Source of the DNA: Gonapodya prolifera JEL478
Taxonomy: Eukaryota > Monoblepharomycota > Monoblepharidomycetes > Monoblepharidales > Gonapodyaceae
Length of the DNA stretch: 63,005 nt
Assembly: GCA_001574975.1 (NCBI GenBank)
Contig: KQ965886.1
Coordinates: 1 to 63,005, forward strand
Reading direction: 5' to 3'
The position numbers and the translations under genes were made by a program. This document shows positions 12,914-23,991 of this stretch, piece after piece (positions within the stretch are counted from its first letter, which is position 1; every line of letters begins with the position of its first letter). The notes beneath the pieces were generated by a model. The model saw nothing but the letters and a program-made list of their open reading frames with translations. It searched no databases and had not been told where the DNA came from.

Positions 12914-13515
12914 CTACACTGGTCTTATGTACTTTCTTTTGAGTCCCTTGTAAAGTTCAACGATTGCTTGGAAGAGGATGGTCGAACCAATGATGAGACC
13001 CCACTCCCATCTGCGCAGCGCAATCCACAGCGCGAAACAGTTAATAAGAATGCTCAGTGCGAACCAAACGTTATTCCACTGTGCATAAAGACGTCTGTGT
13101 TGATGAAGGGAATGTACACAGTTGCAGCTGCAGGTCGAGTGATAGGCCGCGCGGTTTACGATGAGTACGAAATAAAACTTGGCTATTGTCACGTACCCGT
13201 CAGTAATAGCCCCAACACAGCAATCGCGAGAATTAATTTGTTGGCGTGTAGACGTGACTTGAACGCGCTCTTTCGAGCATGACGACAATTGAATCAGTGA
13301 ACCAAGAGTTGCAGTGTCAAGGTAACAAATGCAGTTGCACGAGCTCTAAAGATGGGATCACATTTCTCACTTGGAGCGCTCGAGTGGTTGCAGTCTCGGG
13401 AATCCGAGAAAGAAGCCACGCTTGCGAAAACAGACAATGTCTCCTTGAGGTGAGCTTCCTGCCTTTAAGAAGCAGCTTGCTGGTCGTAAGCACGTCCGGC
13501 TCCAATGAATCGCAT
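12914..13515 (-). pseudogene. Internally deleted copy of the ENA-type P-ATPase
   Basis: The first ~25 codons (from 13515) match the start of the full ATPase at 59077 (MR.(I/F)GAGRA, then the QEAHLKE region). They run directly into sequence matching its last transmembrane segments. Everything between, including the TGES, DKTGT and TGDG motifs, is missing. An in-frame TAA at 13467-13465 and a TGA at 13296-13294 (Gly in the full copy) interrupt it. The later part keeps matching introns and ends in YKGLKRKYI, with stop at 12916-12914, as the parent ends in YKGLKRRYM. Because introns are retained this is a DNA-level duplication, not a retrocopy. It cannot encode an ATPase. The 3' half still reads as clean transmembrane sequence, so the decay may be recent. 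Confidence 0.85.
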
Positions 13516-13640
13516 CTTGATTGATTGATACCGTGGGGCCTGACCTCGGAATTTATGAAATCGGTGCAGCACAGTTACTGGGTTACGACACTTGGTTGGT
13601 CAAACGTCTCTGTTAAGCGGTTCTAGTCTCATGTATTCAT

Positions 13641-15167
13641 TCAAATACAGGCGAGCGCCAACTCATTCGCAAATACAGGCGACTCCTCATGTACCTCCTT
13701 CCACGATTTCTGATCGTTCACCTTTGCTGGTTTCGCTCCTTTTTCCCTGTTCTTCTCAAATCGTGTCTGCGCACGTTCGATGTGCTCCAAAAGCTTCGCG
13801 TTCGCGTCGTCACAACGCTCAATAAACGGAGAATGCCCGCAGCCTTCAAAATTGAGCAGTGTACCGTGCAACTGGTCTGCGAGGTATTGCTATTCGAGAA
13901 CAATTGAGCCACGTCAGTTCCTGTCTGATGTCACCCCAACCAAAATTCCACCGCTCACCGAGTTGCTCGGGTACATGACATCGTCTTTGCTGCCCGTCAC
14001 GACAAGAATCTCGGGAATCAGCTCCCGGATCCGTCTAAGTCGATCCCGGCTAACGTTGTGCAAGTTGAATGCGATGATTTGGGGAAGTGTCCCTGCAGGA
14101 TGGCCTGCCGGAGATCGAGCACGCCTTTGAAGGATCAGCTGGGGCAAGTGTAGCGACGTTTTGCACGTGGACAAACGAGGCTGACAAAAGTAAAGCCCAG
14201 TACGCACATCGAAAGACCAATCACGGTTGGTCTTGTAGTCTTTCCCATCCTGTTCGATCGCCTTCAAAGCGTAAGAGCTTGTCGGGGATTGCTCAAGCCA
14301 CTCCGCAGTGTAGAGTGAGTCGACAAGTTTGTGGAGTCGTTGGCTGTGAAGCTCCATATTGTAATTTCGGCTGACGCGAAAAACAAACTGGACGTACAGA
14401 GGGTCTGGCTCGGAAAGAAAACGATATAATGTGATCATTTGCTGTACGCTTGGCCAACTACCGGCGGAGGTGGTAATTAACGTCAAAGATGCGAATGTTC
14501 CGGGTGGGCAGATCAGTGCGAGCTCCTGGAGGATCTAACGAGAGCACTTGGGTAAGCCAGAATTACATGAAATTTCTCTCTTTCCCCCACCTGCCCACCC
14601 ATGCAAATCCCCACGCCGTGCACCCCTTCCTTCCAATCATCGCCAAGAGCTTGCATGAGCTCGAAGGCATCCATCGCCATCTCGTATGTCGAGTAGGGAC
14701 CAGGTGGGCACGATGAGAATCCAGCTTTAATTGTGGTGAAGTCCAATTTGCTTTGCATACCATGGTGGATATATGGCAAACTACGAAGGTCTTTACCTCC
14801 GCGGTTGTCGAACGTCATGGCTTGGTACTCTGGCATCTCCCCGAAAAACTTTGTCTGGAGATCCCATCCTTGACAGGGAACGTTGAAGCCGGCTTGATGT
14901 TTCGGATATATATTACGTGGGACGGGTCGTCGGCGCAAAGCGGGAGTGGGGCGTCAGCAGAAGGAATCGCGTCGATAAAGCTAACAAGCATTCTCGCTTA
15001 CGTATGAACATGACCTTCCGCTTTCCCTCTCCGTGCAATTCGTAATAAATATCGACCGGTCCTCGAGGCCGCCTCTCGCAAACTCGCACATGGCCCTTGG
15101 CGATCTTGCTGGTCATGGTGACCGATGTGGACGCGACTTTCGGAATGGGGGGATACGTCCCCGTCAT
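13641..15167 (-). CDS. Alpha/beta hydrolase-fold protein with Cys at the nucleophile elbow
   Basis: Six exons, 15167-15002, 14892-14797, 14724-14591, 14525-14208, 14138-13959 and 13889-13641, join in phase to give 380 residues (363 if the next ATG at 15117 is used). Visible family motifs are VDIYYELHGEG, VMFIPGFN (oxyanion-hole strand), TFDNRG, the nucleophile elbow GVGICMGG, the acid strand ILVVTGSKDDVMYP, and the His loop FEGCGHSPFIE. Ser is usual at the elbow; here the codon is TGC (Cys), as in dienelactone-hydrolase-like enzymes. The substrate is unknown. The enzyme lies between the ATPase pseudogene and the next ankyrin gene and shows no obvious functional link to either. No signal peptide is seen, so it is probably intracellular. 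Confidence 0.85.
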
Positions 15168-16004
15168 TGGTACTGAGAGGGCCGCGAGGAGGCGAGCAGG
15201 GTGGAAATGTTGCCGTGAGGTCGACCGCAAGAATCAATTTATCCACTCGTTGGGGCAAGATGCCAAGGACCACCTTTCCAATGTTTCTCAATGCACCTGG
15301 GACAAAAATTTAGATGAGCTTGAGTTGTGAACTGTCGCAGATGGTTTCTATGGGTTCCGTCCAAAGCAACGCCCTCGGCCTCACCGCGTCACAAGGCCAG
15401 GCCACTGGGCCACCCCCGCCCCTTCCCCCCTGGCATCGCACTAGTGATCGCCTTGGGTTGGACATATTGAGGCGGTGGAGAAGACCGTTGGAGCCTCAGC
15501 TCCCTAGAGTGAAAGCGTCGTTTGTTGATTTGGCGTGCACTTCTCACTTCAAATAGTAGCCGTCCCGGACCAGACGTTCCTGTTGACGAGCCAAAAGAAC
15601 GAAGCGTTCCTTGATATCTCAACGCTCACGAAATGCGGTCACCACTTGCCAAAGTGTCCGGCTCAACGACGTACTCTTGCCGGAGTTGCATGAACAAACC
15701 AAAGCACCGTTCACAAGCCCTCAAGAGGGTGTTCGTGTCTAGTCCAAAGCTCATCAGTCACGACGGTCCCACAAGGATTCATTGAGTTGTCACAACTGCA
15801 AGTATTTCCTTTTTGTATGTAGGACGCTCCGTCATACATATAGCGTGGCTACTAGGAAGAAAAGGACTCTGACGGTCCTGTGACGCGATGTGTGAGGGTG
15901 CTTTTTTGCCCGGCCATGTTGAGGCTTCTTGAACAACCGACCGTGAACGAACCATCCTCCTCATCCCTCCCTCCCCCCCTCCCGTTCCCTCCTTCCTCCC
16001 CCAA
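15168..16004. other. Divergent intergenic region
   Basis: This is the upstream region of the hydrolase (minus) and the large ankyrin/SH3 gene (plus). Only short frames occur. A pyrimidine-rich stretch lies at about 15956-16003, just before the ATG at 16005, and may be core promoter or 5' UTR of that gene. Nothing else was recognised. Confidence 0.45.
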
Positions 16005-19000
16005 ATGTCGTCGATACCACATGATTCCGTGACGTCTCCACCGATCCCGCCGTCTGAAACCTCAGTCGACCTAGATGAGCCATCTACTGCAAACGCGCGC
16101 CTCATGGCTGCCATTGAGGACGGAGATCCCAGCATGGTACGGTTTTCATTGGATCAGGGCGGGAACCCTCGGGCGGCGCGAAAAGTGATGTCGTTGACGG
16201 TGACACTGGACGGGGGGGATGTCAAAAGTGAAGTGCGAGCGGCGGAATCGGCACTTGCCGTGGCGGTTAGGACGGGCAGGGAGGAAATCGTCGAAATGTT
16301 ACTGGAGGCTGGTGAGTTTTTGACGCGCGTGGGGTGGTGATGCTTTGTTGGGGACACCTTGTTGGTGGTTAGGAATAGTGTGCGGGATTCCGTCCACCTT
16401 CGGAAATATGGCAGAAGGCTCTTTCCGCGATGGATTGGCACAAAAGTTAGAGCGTTGATGGAGAGCGAGGGCTTCTCCCTGTGTCGATGGGACGTTTAGG
16501 CGTTCCTCACCTACATGGGAGCGTGGGCAATCGAGCGGACGAGCATTGTCTCTTGGACCGACCCTTCCTGCACATTTTGCACACTCCTTCAACATAGGTG
16601 CGGACCCTGCTGCCCCAATCTCCTGGCCAATCATCCACCCTCACCCCCAATGGACACTCGACCTTTGGAACCGTCTGCGATGGTTCGACAAGCCCTTCCT
16701 CCGCTTTCCTTCTTCCCTCGACCTCGCTCTTGCCCGAGGCACATTCCCTTGCAACCTTCCTGGGCCTCGAGTGGACGTTGTCGACCCCACGGAGGCCGCC
16801 ACTGTCCGCGCCATGGTCCCCCTGGAGCCGGACCTGGGAGTGGTGCGCGCCATCCTCGCCAAAGAAGTCGTGGTGACTGAAGGTGCCAAGAAAGCTGCAG
16901 CGAGGCTGTCCGCAGGGGTGAATAGCTGGGGCAATGCCGCTGAGAAGAGGCCAGAGTTCGAGGAAGTGCTGCGGGAGTACATCACCAGAACAGGGAATGA
17001 AGAAGGCGGTGAAGCGGAGTGGGACTGGGAGAAACCAATGGAGATGCGGGACGACGTGGAGAGCACACTGGCGATGGAGGGGGACCTTGCTGGGACCAGT
17101 AAAAGCGACACTCTTCAAGGAACCGATGTCACAAATGGACACCTCAACCACCTCAAGCCAGAGGAAGAGGATACGGTTAATGACAATTCGGACGGCCCCC
17201 ACGAAAAGAGTATCACAGCGACCGATCTCACCACCGTTCCCCCGCTTCCCGCATCGCACGATCACACCGACATCGAGTCTGGCTCAATATTAGATGAAGA
17301 TCAAAGCAGACATCCGTACAGGAAAATTCCAGAGCTCCCAATCCTGACGACCCCGGATGGTCGAGGGGAAGGACACATTGACGAGCAGAATCCACCGACT
17401 CCAACAGGCTCGTTATCGCCGCCACCTCTTCCCAAAGCACCTGATTCGGCCTCTCTAGAACCTCAAAGTGTCACCGAATCAGATTCTGGTGACGGTGGTG
17501 TTCTGGACGCAACTTTTGACCCCCCACTGTCTATCACCATCCCTCCCCAATCGCCCATCCGCCCTTCTCCTCCATCTCCCACACGCACCTCGATTTCATC
17601 TACTGAAGTTTCTTCCGTGGTAGACCCACTTTCCGCCCCTCCGGCCCCTCCGGCCCTTCCTCTCCGACTTCCAGGTCTGAATGGTCTCTCCCGTCCCGCT
17701 GTAGACGGTCCCCCTTCCCCAGAGCTTGCGCGTGATGTTGAGGAGCCAGTCGTAGGATCCACAGCAGGACCTCCTCGCAGGACGTCACAACCTCCCAGAA
17801 ATGGGCGAATACCACCCTCTACGCCCGGACCTCGGGCCCCCGTGGACTCACAAGAGTCGACGTCCTCCTCAGCTCCAAGCTCTCCGGTAGCGACCCTTGG
17901 TGGGCTCTGGCAGAGCTTGTTTGGGTTGAGTGGAACAACACCAACCCAGGCAGGGCCAACGCCTCAGAGGCCGCCGAATGGAGTGCAAAGGCGGCAGACT
18001 ATAGCAGCGAGAGGCCCACAGGGTGGGCAGGCGCAGGCGCAGGCGCAAGGGAGAATGCAGGTGACTGTGTCACCACAGCAAATCGCCACCCATCAACAGC
18101 AGCCATCGCAGGGCGGGGGAGGAGCAGCCCCTCTGCCTGAAGGGCACAGCCAACTAAAGCGCCGTGTTACGGTGGCCGCACCAAACCTCGCTCAAGTACG
18201 CCGCGCCCCACCGATCTTAGAAGAGAACTTACCGCCCACCCCGTCGCCGCCATCGAGTACTCCTCCGGCCCCTCTCGACGCACACCTTCTCACTGCTCTT
18301 ACGGACCAGCTTCGAGCCCACGCCGCCCTGCAATCTCGCGCTGAGCTGCTCGAATCGCGCAATGAGGAACTTTCTGTGCGGCTGGAGTCCGTCTTGAGGG
18401 CATCACGGGAGCGCGAAGATCGCGCCTCCGAAGCTGAACATAAAGCGGCTCTGGCAGAGCAGCGGGCAAGGGCAGCGGAGGCTGCGGCTGAGGAGCGCGG
18501 GAAAGCTGCGGAGGTGACAGCTGCCGATGCGAGGGAGCGCGCGAGGGCGGCGGAGCTGACAACGGAGAGAGCTGCAAAGCGGATTGAGCGGCTTGAGTGG
18601 GAGGTTGGCGCTGAACGAGGGCGGTGCAAGGAGGTGGAGCGAGAAGCTGGTTTGGTGCGTGAGGGGCTGGCCCGGGCGGAACGTGACGCGGCGTACGGGA
18701 TCGAAAGAGCGGAACGGGCTGAGCGCGAAGCAATGGCGGAAAAGGCCAGGCGCTTGGCCGCAGAAGGGGAGCTTGCGCGTTTGAGGGAGGAAAAGGATGT
18801 TGTCCGGGAGGAGGCGGAAATGGAGGTGCGGGCGGAGCGTGAAAGGCGGGCGGAGGTGGAAAAGGAGCTCGCTGAGCTGAAGGCGCGAGCAGCCATGTCC
18901 CTTGCATCGGATCCCGTGAGAGTGCATGGTCCGATGACGTTGGACCCGCTGGCAGCGTCATCGCGAGCTCCTGAGGACTCGTTCCGGTACGCGGAGCTTC

Positions 19001-20017
19001 GGTCCATGGCGTCTGATGAGGATGATGACAGGGACTTGGCAGGACCGGAGACGGGCGTGCTGGGTGCTTCGCATGGGACGACTCCGCTCGTGCCGATCTT
19101 GGGCGGTGCGCAACGTAAGGGCTTTGAGCAAGCTGCAGGGGGTGATTTGTTTGCGGATTCGCATGCACATGCGCCGTACCTGGGTGACTTTGGAACCGGT
19201 CGAGAGGCACCTTTTGAGATCCAGCCACTTCCCGATCACATGGCTCCCGTCGGGTATCCAACCGGCGCCCCCATTCCGACTATTCAGGTGCATCCAGTAT
19301 CGCCTCAGGTGATCCCCCCAGGGCTGGTCCCACAACCCATGTTTCCCCGGCCGTATCTGGAGATCTTGGCGCACACGCCGGCGCCCACCAAGGTGCGGCG
19401 GTCGGGACGCGCTGTGGCTGACTACGACGCGCAGCAGAAGGATGAAGTGACGTTGCGGACAGGGGATGAGGTTTTGTGCCTCTGGGAGTTCGCCGACGGG
19501 TGGGCTGGAGGTGCGGAAAAAATGTTATGCTGGTGTCCGCCAGTTGAGGGAGATGATTTCTGACAATGTGACTTGCTTCACTGTTTTCCGTGCAGGTACT
19601 AACAAGACGAACGTAATGTCCGGGTACTTCCCGCTCTCGTGCGTGTCTTTCGAGGATCCCAAACATGGCGACACCGATCCCCATTCGCCACCACCGCCCA
19701 CGGGTCCTGTGCTTGCTCTTTCTCCCACAGCCCACTGGGCGTCGTCGTCACAGTGGATCCACCCACGCACCGCCTCGCGAACACTGGGCCCCGCGCCAGA
19801 GTCCACACCTAGGCTCGGAGCCGTGTTTGTGACGTCTCGAGGATTGCATCCTGTGCCTGGGACGGAAGAGGTCGGGAAGCGACCAAAGAGAGGGGGCAGC
19901 GAAGGTGTCGCTGCGATGTTGGCGAATGTTCCGGTGCTTACTATTACGGATGTTGGTGACGGGAGCTTCCAGGACGGTTGGGAGCCCATGGGTGTAAAGG
20001 CGGCTGCGGCGAACTAG
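16005..20017 (+). CDS. Large ankyrin/Trp-rich module, long coiled-coil, SH3 protein
   Basis: Exons 16005-16311, 16598-19510 and 19596-20017 (both joins phase 1) give 1213 residues. The N-terminal module has ANARLMAAIEDGD, RKVMSLTVTLDGG, ESALAVAVRTGR and LLEAG. After the conserved phase-1 intron come ADPAAPISWP, Trp-rich WTLDLWNRLRWF, SSLDLAL, VDVVDPTE, LEPDLGVVRAIL. A Pro/Ser-rich disordered region with Ala-Gln repeats follows. A very Ala/Glu/Arg-rich coiled coil runs over about residues 665-870. The SH3 domain at about 1035-1093 has AVADYDAQQKDEVTL, DEVLCLWEFADGW and, after the last intron, MSGYFPLSCV. The gene has the same order and intron positions as its paralogs. A scaffold role is inferred; no enzymatic motif is present. 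Confidence 0.85.
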
Positions 20018-20444
20018 TGTGCTGGTCACACACAGAAAGGGGAGAGACGGTTGTTGTTGGGCTTCGGATACTAGTTTTATGTCAGTTGGCCTTTCGAGGA
20101 TTTGGACGTTGGAGTGTTGTACTTTGCTTTGCATTATTTGTTTCTGTTGTTGGTCGGGCTGTCGTGGATCTGTCCCGTCTCCTGTGTTTTTATACGTGAA
20201 AGAACGTTGCCGTGACCGTACCTTCCAAGTTATTCTGTATCTACCGAATTCAAATGTTTTTGTTTCACACCACGAATCAATGATGCAGTAACAACGAGAT
20301 GCTCTGGGAGAATTGCAAAATGTTGTGACTACATTACCAAGTTGTTACAACATAAGCAAGCAATAATTTCCTTGCGCTGAACTTTCCACCAACCAACCAA
20401 CTTCCGAAGCGCTCTTTGTCCAGAGCTCCTCTGATCCAGCCCAG
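20018..20444. other. Intergenic spacer
   Basis: Between the large ankyrin/SH3 gene and the F-box-like fragment I see no coding signal; the sequence is AT-richer near 20180-20400. Confidence 0.4.
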
Positions 20445-20672
20445 TCATTGCCGCGTCGCTTGGCTGCGACCTCGAAGCAGACAAGAGGCGCGCCGAAATT
20501 GTCGATAGAGCCAGCGGTCTGTGAAGGATCTGGCAGCTCTGTAGAGTTTCGCGAACTTCAGGACGTCGCCGAGGGAGCGCAGGGACGGGAAAGCTTTCTC
20601 CACCAGTTCGACCGGAAGAGCGTTTGTGTGTGGATTCGGTGCTTCATCTGCTGGTAGCGTTGCAGGAACCAT
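20445..20672 (-). CDS. Possible F-box fragment
   Basis: From the ATG at 20672 the minus strand encodes a stretch with good F-box spacing: NALPVELVEKAFPSLRS, then GDVLKFAKL, then SFTDRWLYRQF. It ends at a TGA at 20447-20445, soon after the domain. No further exon was recognised, so it may be a fragment or an incomplete gene model. It overlaps, on the opposite strand, a short frame with a Cys-rich motif and lies next to the start of the plus-strand Gly/Ala-repeat gene. Chance similarity is possible. Confidence 0.4.
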   Translation of the reverse strand: MVPATLPADEAPNPHTNALPVELVEKAFPSLRSLGDVLKFAKLYRAARSFTDRWLYRQFRRASCLLRGRSQATRQ

Positions 20673-20750
20673 GAAGACCAATGCAACCATCTGCGTCCTC
20701 TGCGTCAACAGGGGTGTCCCCACGAACCGCGCACCCTTCTCACCAAAGAT

Positions 20751-21886
20751 ATGCTTCGATTGCTGCAGAGGCCGCTTCGGGGGGCGTTCGAGCTCATTTC
20801 GGAGAGGACCATGAAAGACAGGCACCTGGTCACACTGGAGCCCATCCCACGCAAATCAAAGACCGCCCGCACCAAAAATTACTTCATAGAAATCGGAGAC
20901 AGGTCGCGGCTGCTTGCGGTCGCATGGCCGCACGATCTCGACCCGAAGAACGAGGACGGAACCGCCGGTGATTCAAAGCAGAAGAGGGCTGTCCCCCAGC
21001 GAAAGGTGGCCAATACGGCAGCAGCGGCACCGGAGGCTGAGAAGCCCAACGACGCTCCCCAGGAAACTTACGGTGACATGGGCTTCCTCAAACCGTTCCC
21101 AACCAACGTGCCCCTTGAATACGTCCCCAAGATCCCCGAGAAGCCCGCAGACCCGCCAAAACCTGACCGTTTCTTCTACTTTCACATTGAAAGCCGCCTT
21201 CTCGCCGCTAGCAGTGTTGGTGGTCCATACAATCTCAAGAGGAACAAGGCGAGGCCGCAGAACGCGTGGGCTGCAAGGAAGGATCGCGGCAAAGTCTCAC
21301 GGGAAGTCACGACGAGGAGGAAGCAAGAAGAGGAAGTGGAGGCGGAGAGGCAATCGAAGCAGCGGAAAACGTGGGGGGGTTTCAGCGGCGCGCAGTGTCA
21401 GGCGGGTGCGGGAGCTTACGGCGATCGCCAGTGGGGCAACGCTGGTGCGGGAGCGTACGGCGGTGGTCAGTGGGGCAAGGCGGGTGCAGGAGCGTTCGGC
21501 GGCGGCCAGTGGGGTAACGCTGGTGCAGGAGCGTTCGGGGCCGGCGGCGGCAATGCGGGTGTAGTGCGGGAGGAGTGTTCGGGTCCGGCAGCGCCATGGA
21601 CATCGATGCGACCCCGAACCCCCGCGTGCCGTTCGTGGGCAACACACCCGTCGGGGTCCACGTCAGCAGGGAGAGGGAGCCAAGGCCGCGGCCGCCCCTG
21701 CCCATGGCCATGCCCAGGTCCAATCCACAAAAGGCCAAGGCGAATCCACCCAAGGGCAAGCCCAATCCACATGCACCCAAGCCCGCCGATCAGGCCAAGC
21801 CCGGAGAACGGCCAAGTGGAAAGCCGACAGGCCACACGATGCCAAGGGGAAGAAGCCCGTGCGACACTGAAAAAGGTGCGTGCTGA
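20751..21886 (+). CDS. Hypothetical protein with Gly/Ala-Gln-Trp repeats, frameshifted
   Basis: From the ATG at 20751 a frame runs through charged sequence (MKDRHLVTLEPIP, YFIEIGDRSRLLAVAWP, RFFYFHIESRLLA) and then into 16-residue repeats of the type AGAGAYGGGQWGN at about 21404-21560. Just after the repeats the likely coding frame shifts near 21555-21580. The original frame becomes Cys/Pro/Arg-rich, whereas a neighbouring frame reads GSAMDIDATPNPRVPFVGN and a Lys/Pro-rich tail ending at 21886. Either a sequencing indel or a real frameshift explains this. No family is recognised. The first exon may lie further upstream. Confidence 0.45.
21404..21570 (+). repeat. 48-bp coding tandem repeat (AGAGAxGxGQWGN)
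   Basis: About three and a half copies of a 48-bp unit encode the 16-residue Gly/Ala/Trp repeat inside the hypothetical gene. Copies differ mainly at third codon positions. Confidence 0.7.
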
Positions 21887-21998
21887 TGCGGATGCTGTGG
21901 GCTGCGTGTATGGGAATGTGAAATGCGGGGCTGACTCGTGGCCGCTTCCACTGTTTGTGCAGGGGCTGTGTGCTGTGTGTGGACGACATGCGATTTGA

Positions 21999-22725
21999 AG
22001 CGAGAACTGAAACTGCAATTCTTTCCATTCAACTGCATTGGCCATCTGTGCGAAAACTGAGAAACTGCTTTTAAAAAAATTGCCATCCGCCTGCTTTTGT
22101 TTACCCCATTTTCTGTTGACAACTGACATAACACCTCTGCATTAAAGAAAAATCACACTCAATAATTGTACAAAACTTTTCGCAAAACAATTTTTCATCT
22201 GTGAATCTAATTTGGAGACGGAGATGACTGTTTGGGAGGTGACTCAATGTTGTGGAGGTTCCAATTCCAAACATAATAAACCATGACTGTTTAATACATT
22301 ACCGCATGTGCTACAACTGATCAAAAGTGCATCACTGACACCGCGGAAAGAATTTCCGCTGTGCAACGGAGTCACCGAAGAGCACCGATGTGCCGCGGAC
22401 GGAGGCTGAAAGATGACATTTCAGGGTCCACTCACAATTAGCTCCACCACTTGTACCACTTGCAAACGAGCGCCAATTGGATTCATTCCTTGGATATTTC
22501 ATTTGATGTTCCGTCTTGGCCTTCTGATGAAATAATTTTGCGCCTGCCTATCAAAACAGCGGGATTTTCCTAAGCCACGGCTTTCCTTAAACGATTGCGG
22601 ACCGCAAGGCACCACTTTGAACCTTCCCGATGGCCACCCCGATGGACAACTTTGCGGATCCGACCGACAATGAAACCGCTTTGCAGATTTACACAAACAG
22701 TTTAACCCTCGCCAGGTTTGTGTAG
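21999..22725. other. Intergenic, no recognised gene
   Basis: AT-rich around 22060-22330, with no convincing frame. A 5' exon of the following membrane-protein gene may be hidden here, but I could not place it. Confidence 0.35.
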
Positions 22726-23991
22726 CACCCCTTTCCATTCATTCCCGCCCCGGAAGCGAAGATCGTATTTCTCATCCCATCCCTTTTGAACCTCCCCGAC
22801 CCGTGTGGGATCGGATTGCCCATAAAAAGCTGCGTCTCCCAGCTCATCATCCTGATCACATTCGTGCCGGACCTGGCAGTGTTTCCGGCCTCGCTCAAGA
22901 TCCTTAGTCTCATCACGATCGTCGCGTCCATGCTCTCTGCGCTGGTCGTGTTCGTGTCCAATAATTACGCGTGCAATCCCGCGGTGCAGTACGTGTGATG
23001 CATTCGTTTGTGAGACTGCCCGATGGAAGTCTCAGCTTACAAAAAACGAATTTCCAAAAAGGATCGGATGCACCATTTTCTTGATCGCCGACTTCGGCAA
23101 ATGGTGCACGTACTGGTGGCGGATCTGGCTTCTCTCGTACAAGCGCAACATTGCGCTGGCCATCTTCATGACCGCCTCAATGCTCGTCACCGCCTCGACG
23201 TTCCAATGGTGGTGCTCTGTCACGCCAGGCACGCGTCTCCTCCCGCGCCTGTGCGCTCCGTCGACGCCAGACAATTATGTATATACCGACCTGCTCTCAT
23301 CCAGCGCGGGGGCCGTGCAGAACCTGATCTTCTTCGTACTGCATATCTACTACATGCGCGACTACTTCCGCGAGGTGCTCTTCGGGACCCCAATGTCGCG
23401 GCCTGGGTCTGCCCACGTGCACGGGCATGTGCAGATCCAGAAGGCATCGACGTACGCGACGATGGCGGGAGCGCCCACCAACAGGGTGTCGTCGACCTTG
23501 AGGCTCTTTTCGAGCAGTCTGCTGCTCATGGTGATTGATTTCTGGTCGTACGCGTTGCGCAGATTCGTGAGTTTTGATCATGTCGTCCATGTCCATGAAT
23601 TGAGACTGAGACACGACTCGCTCGCACCGCACATGCCGGGCAGTACTCCTCCGACGCCCTCATTTTCTTCCTCGTCCTCTGGTCGGCCCAGATCGTCGAC
23701 GACATAATCTTCTGTGCTTACATGCGCAGGTTCGCGTCCGACCTCATGGAGGAAAAACGGATCCTCGCCCTTCCCACACTGCACGTCTCACCGCATGGGT
23801 CTGGGACCTACGGGGGCGGCGGCAGGGGAAGTCAGGAACAGGCGAGTACGGGGCCGGAGTATGTGGAGATTGGAGAGTTGGCGCGCCAAGGCGTGGGAGG
23901 TGGGAATGATGGGAGGGTCAAGTATAAACCGGCGAGCTCGTTCGTGCAGGATGGTGGGGTGGGAGAGGATCGGGATCGGACGCTGCATTGA
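22726..23991 (+). CDS. Multi-pass membrane protein (5' end unresolved)
   Basis: Exons up to 22988, 23062-23566 and 23644-23991 join in phases 2 and 0 with good donors (GTACGT, GTGAGT). Hydrophobic segments are visible at VSQLIILITFVPDLAVF, LSLITIVASMLSALVVFV, IALAIFMTASMLVTA, AVQNLIFFVLHIYYM, LRLFSSSLLLMVIDFW and LIFFLVLWSAQIVDDIIF, consistent with six or seven membrane spans. The C-terminal tail is Gly/Ser-rich and polar. The frame is open only back to 22726 and has no convincing ATG, so at least one 5' exon is missing from this model. It could be a seven-helix receptor-like protein, but I recognise no family motif. Confidence 0.65.

Noticed and set aside
18192-19261. Long minus-strand frames opposite the large coiled coil
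   Set aside because: They are mirror readings of the Ala/Glu/Arg-rich coiled-coil codons of the plus-strand gene, which has splice and family support.
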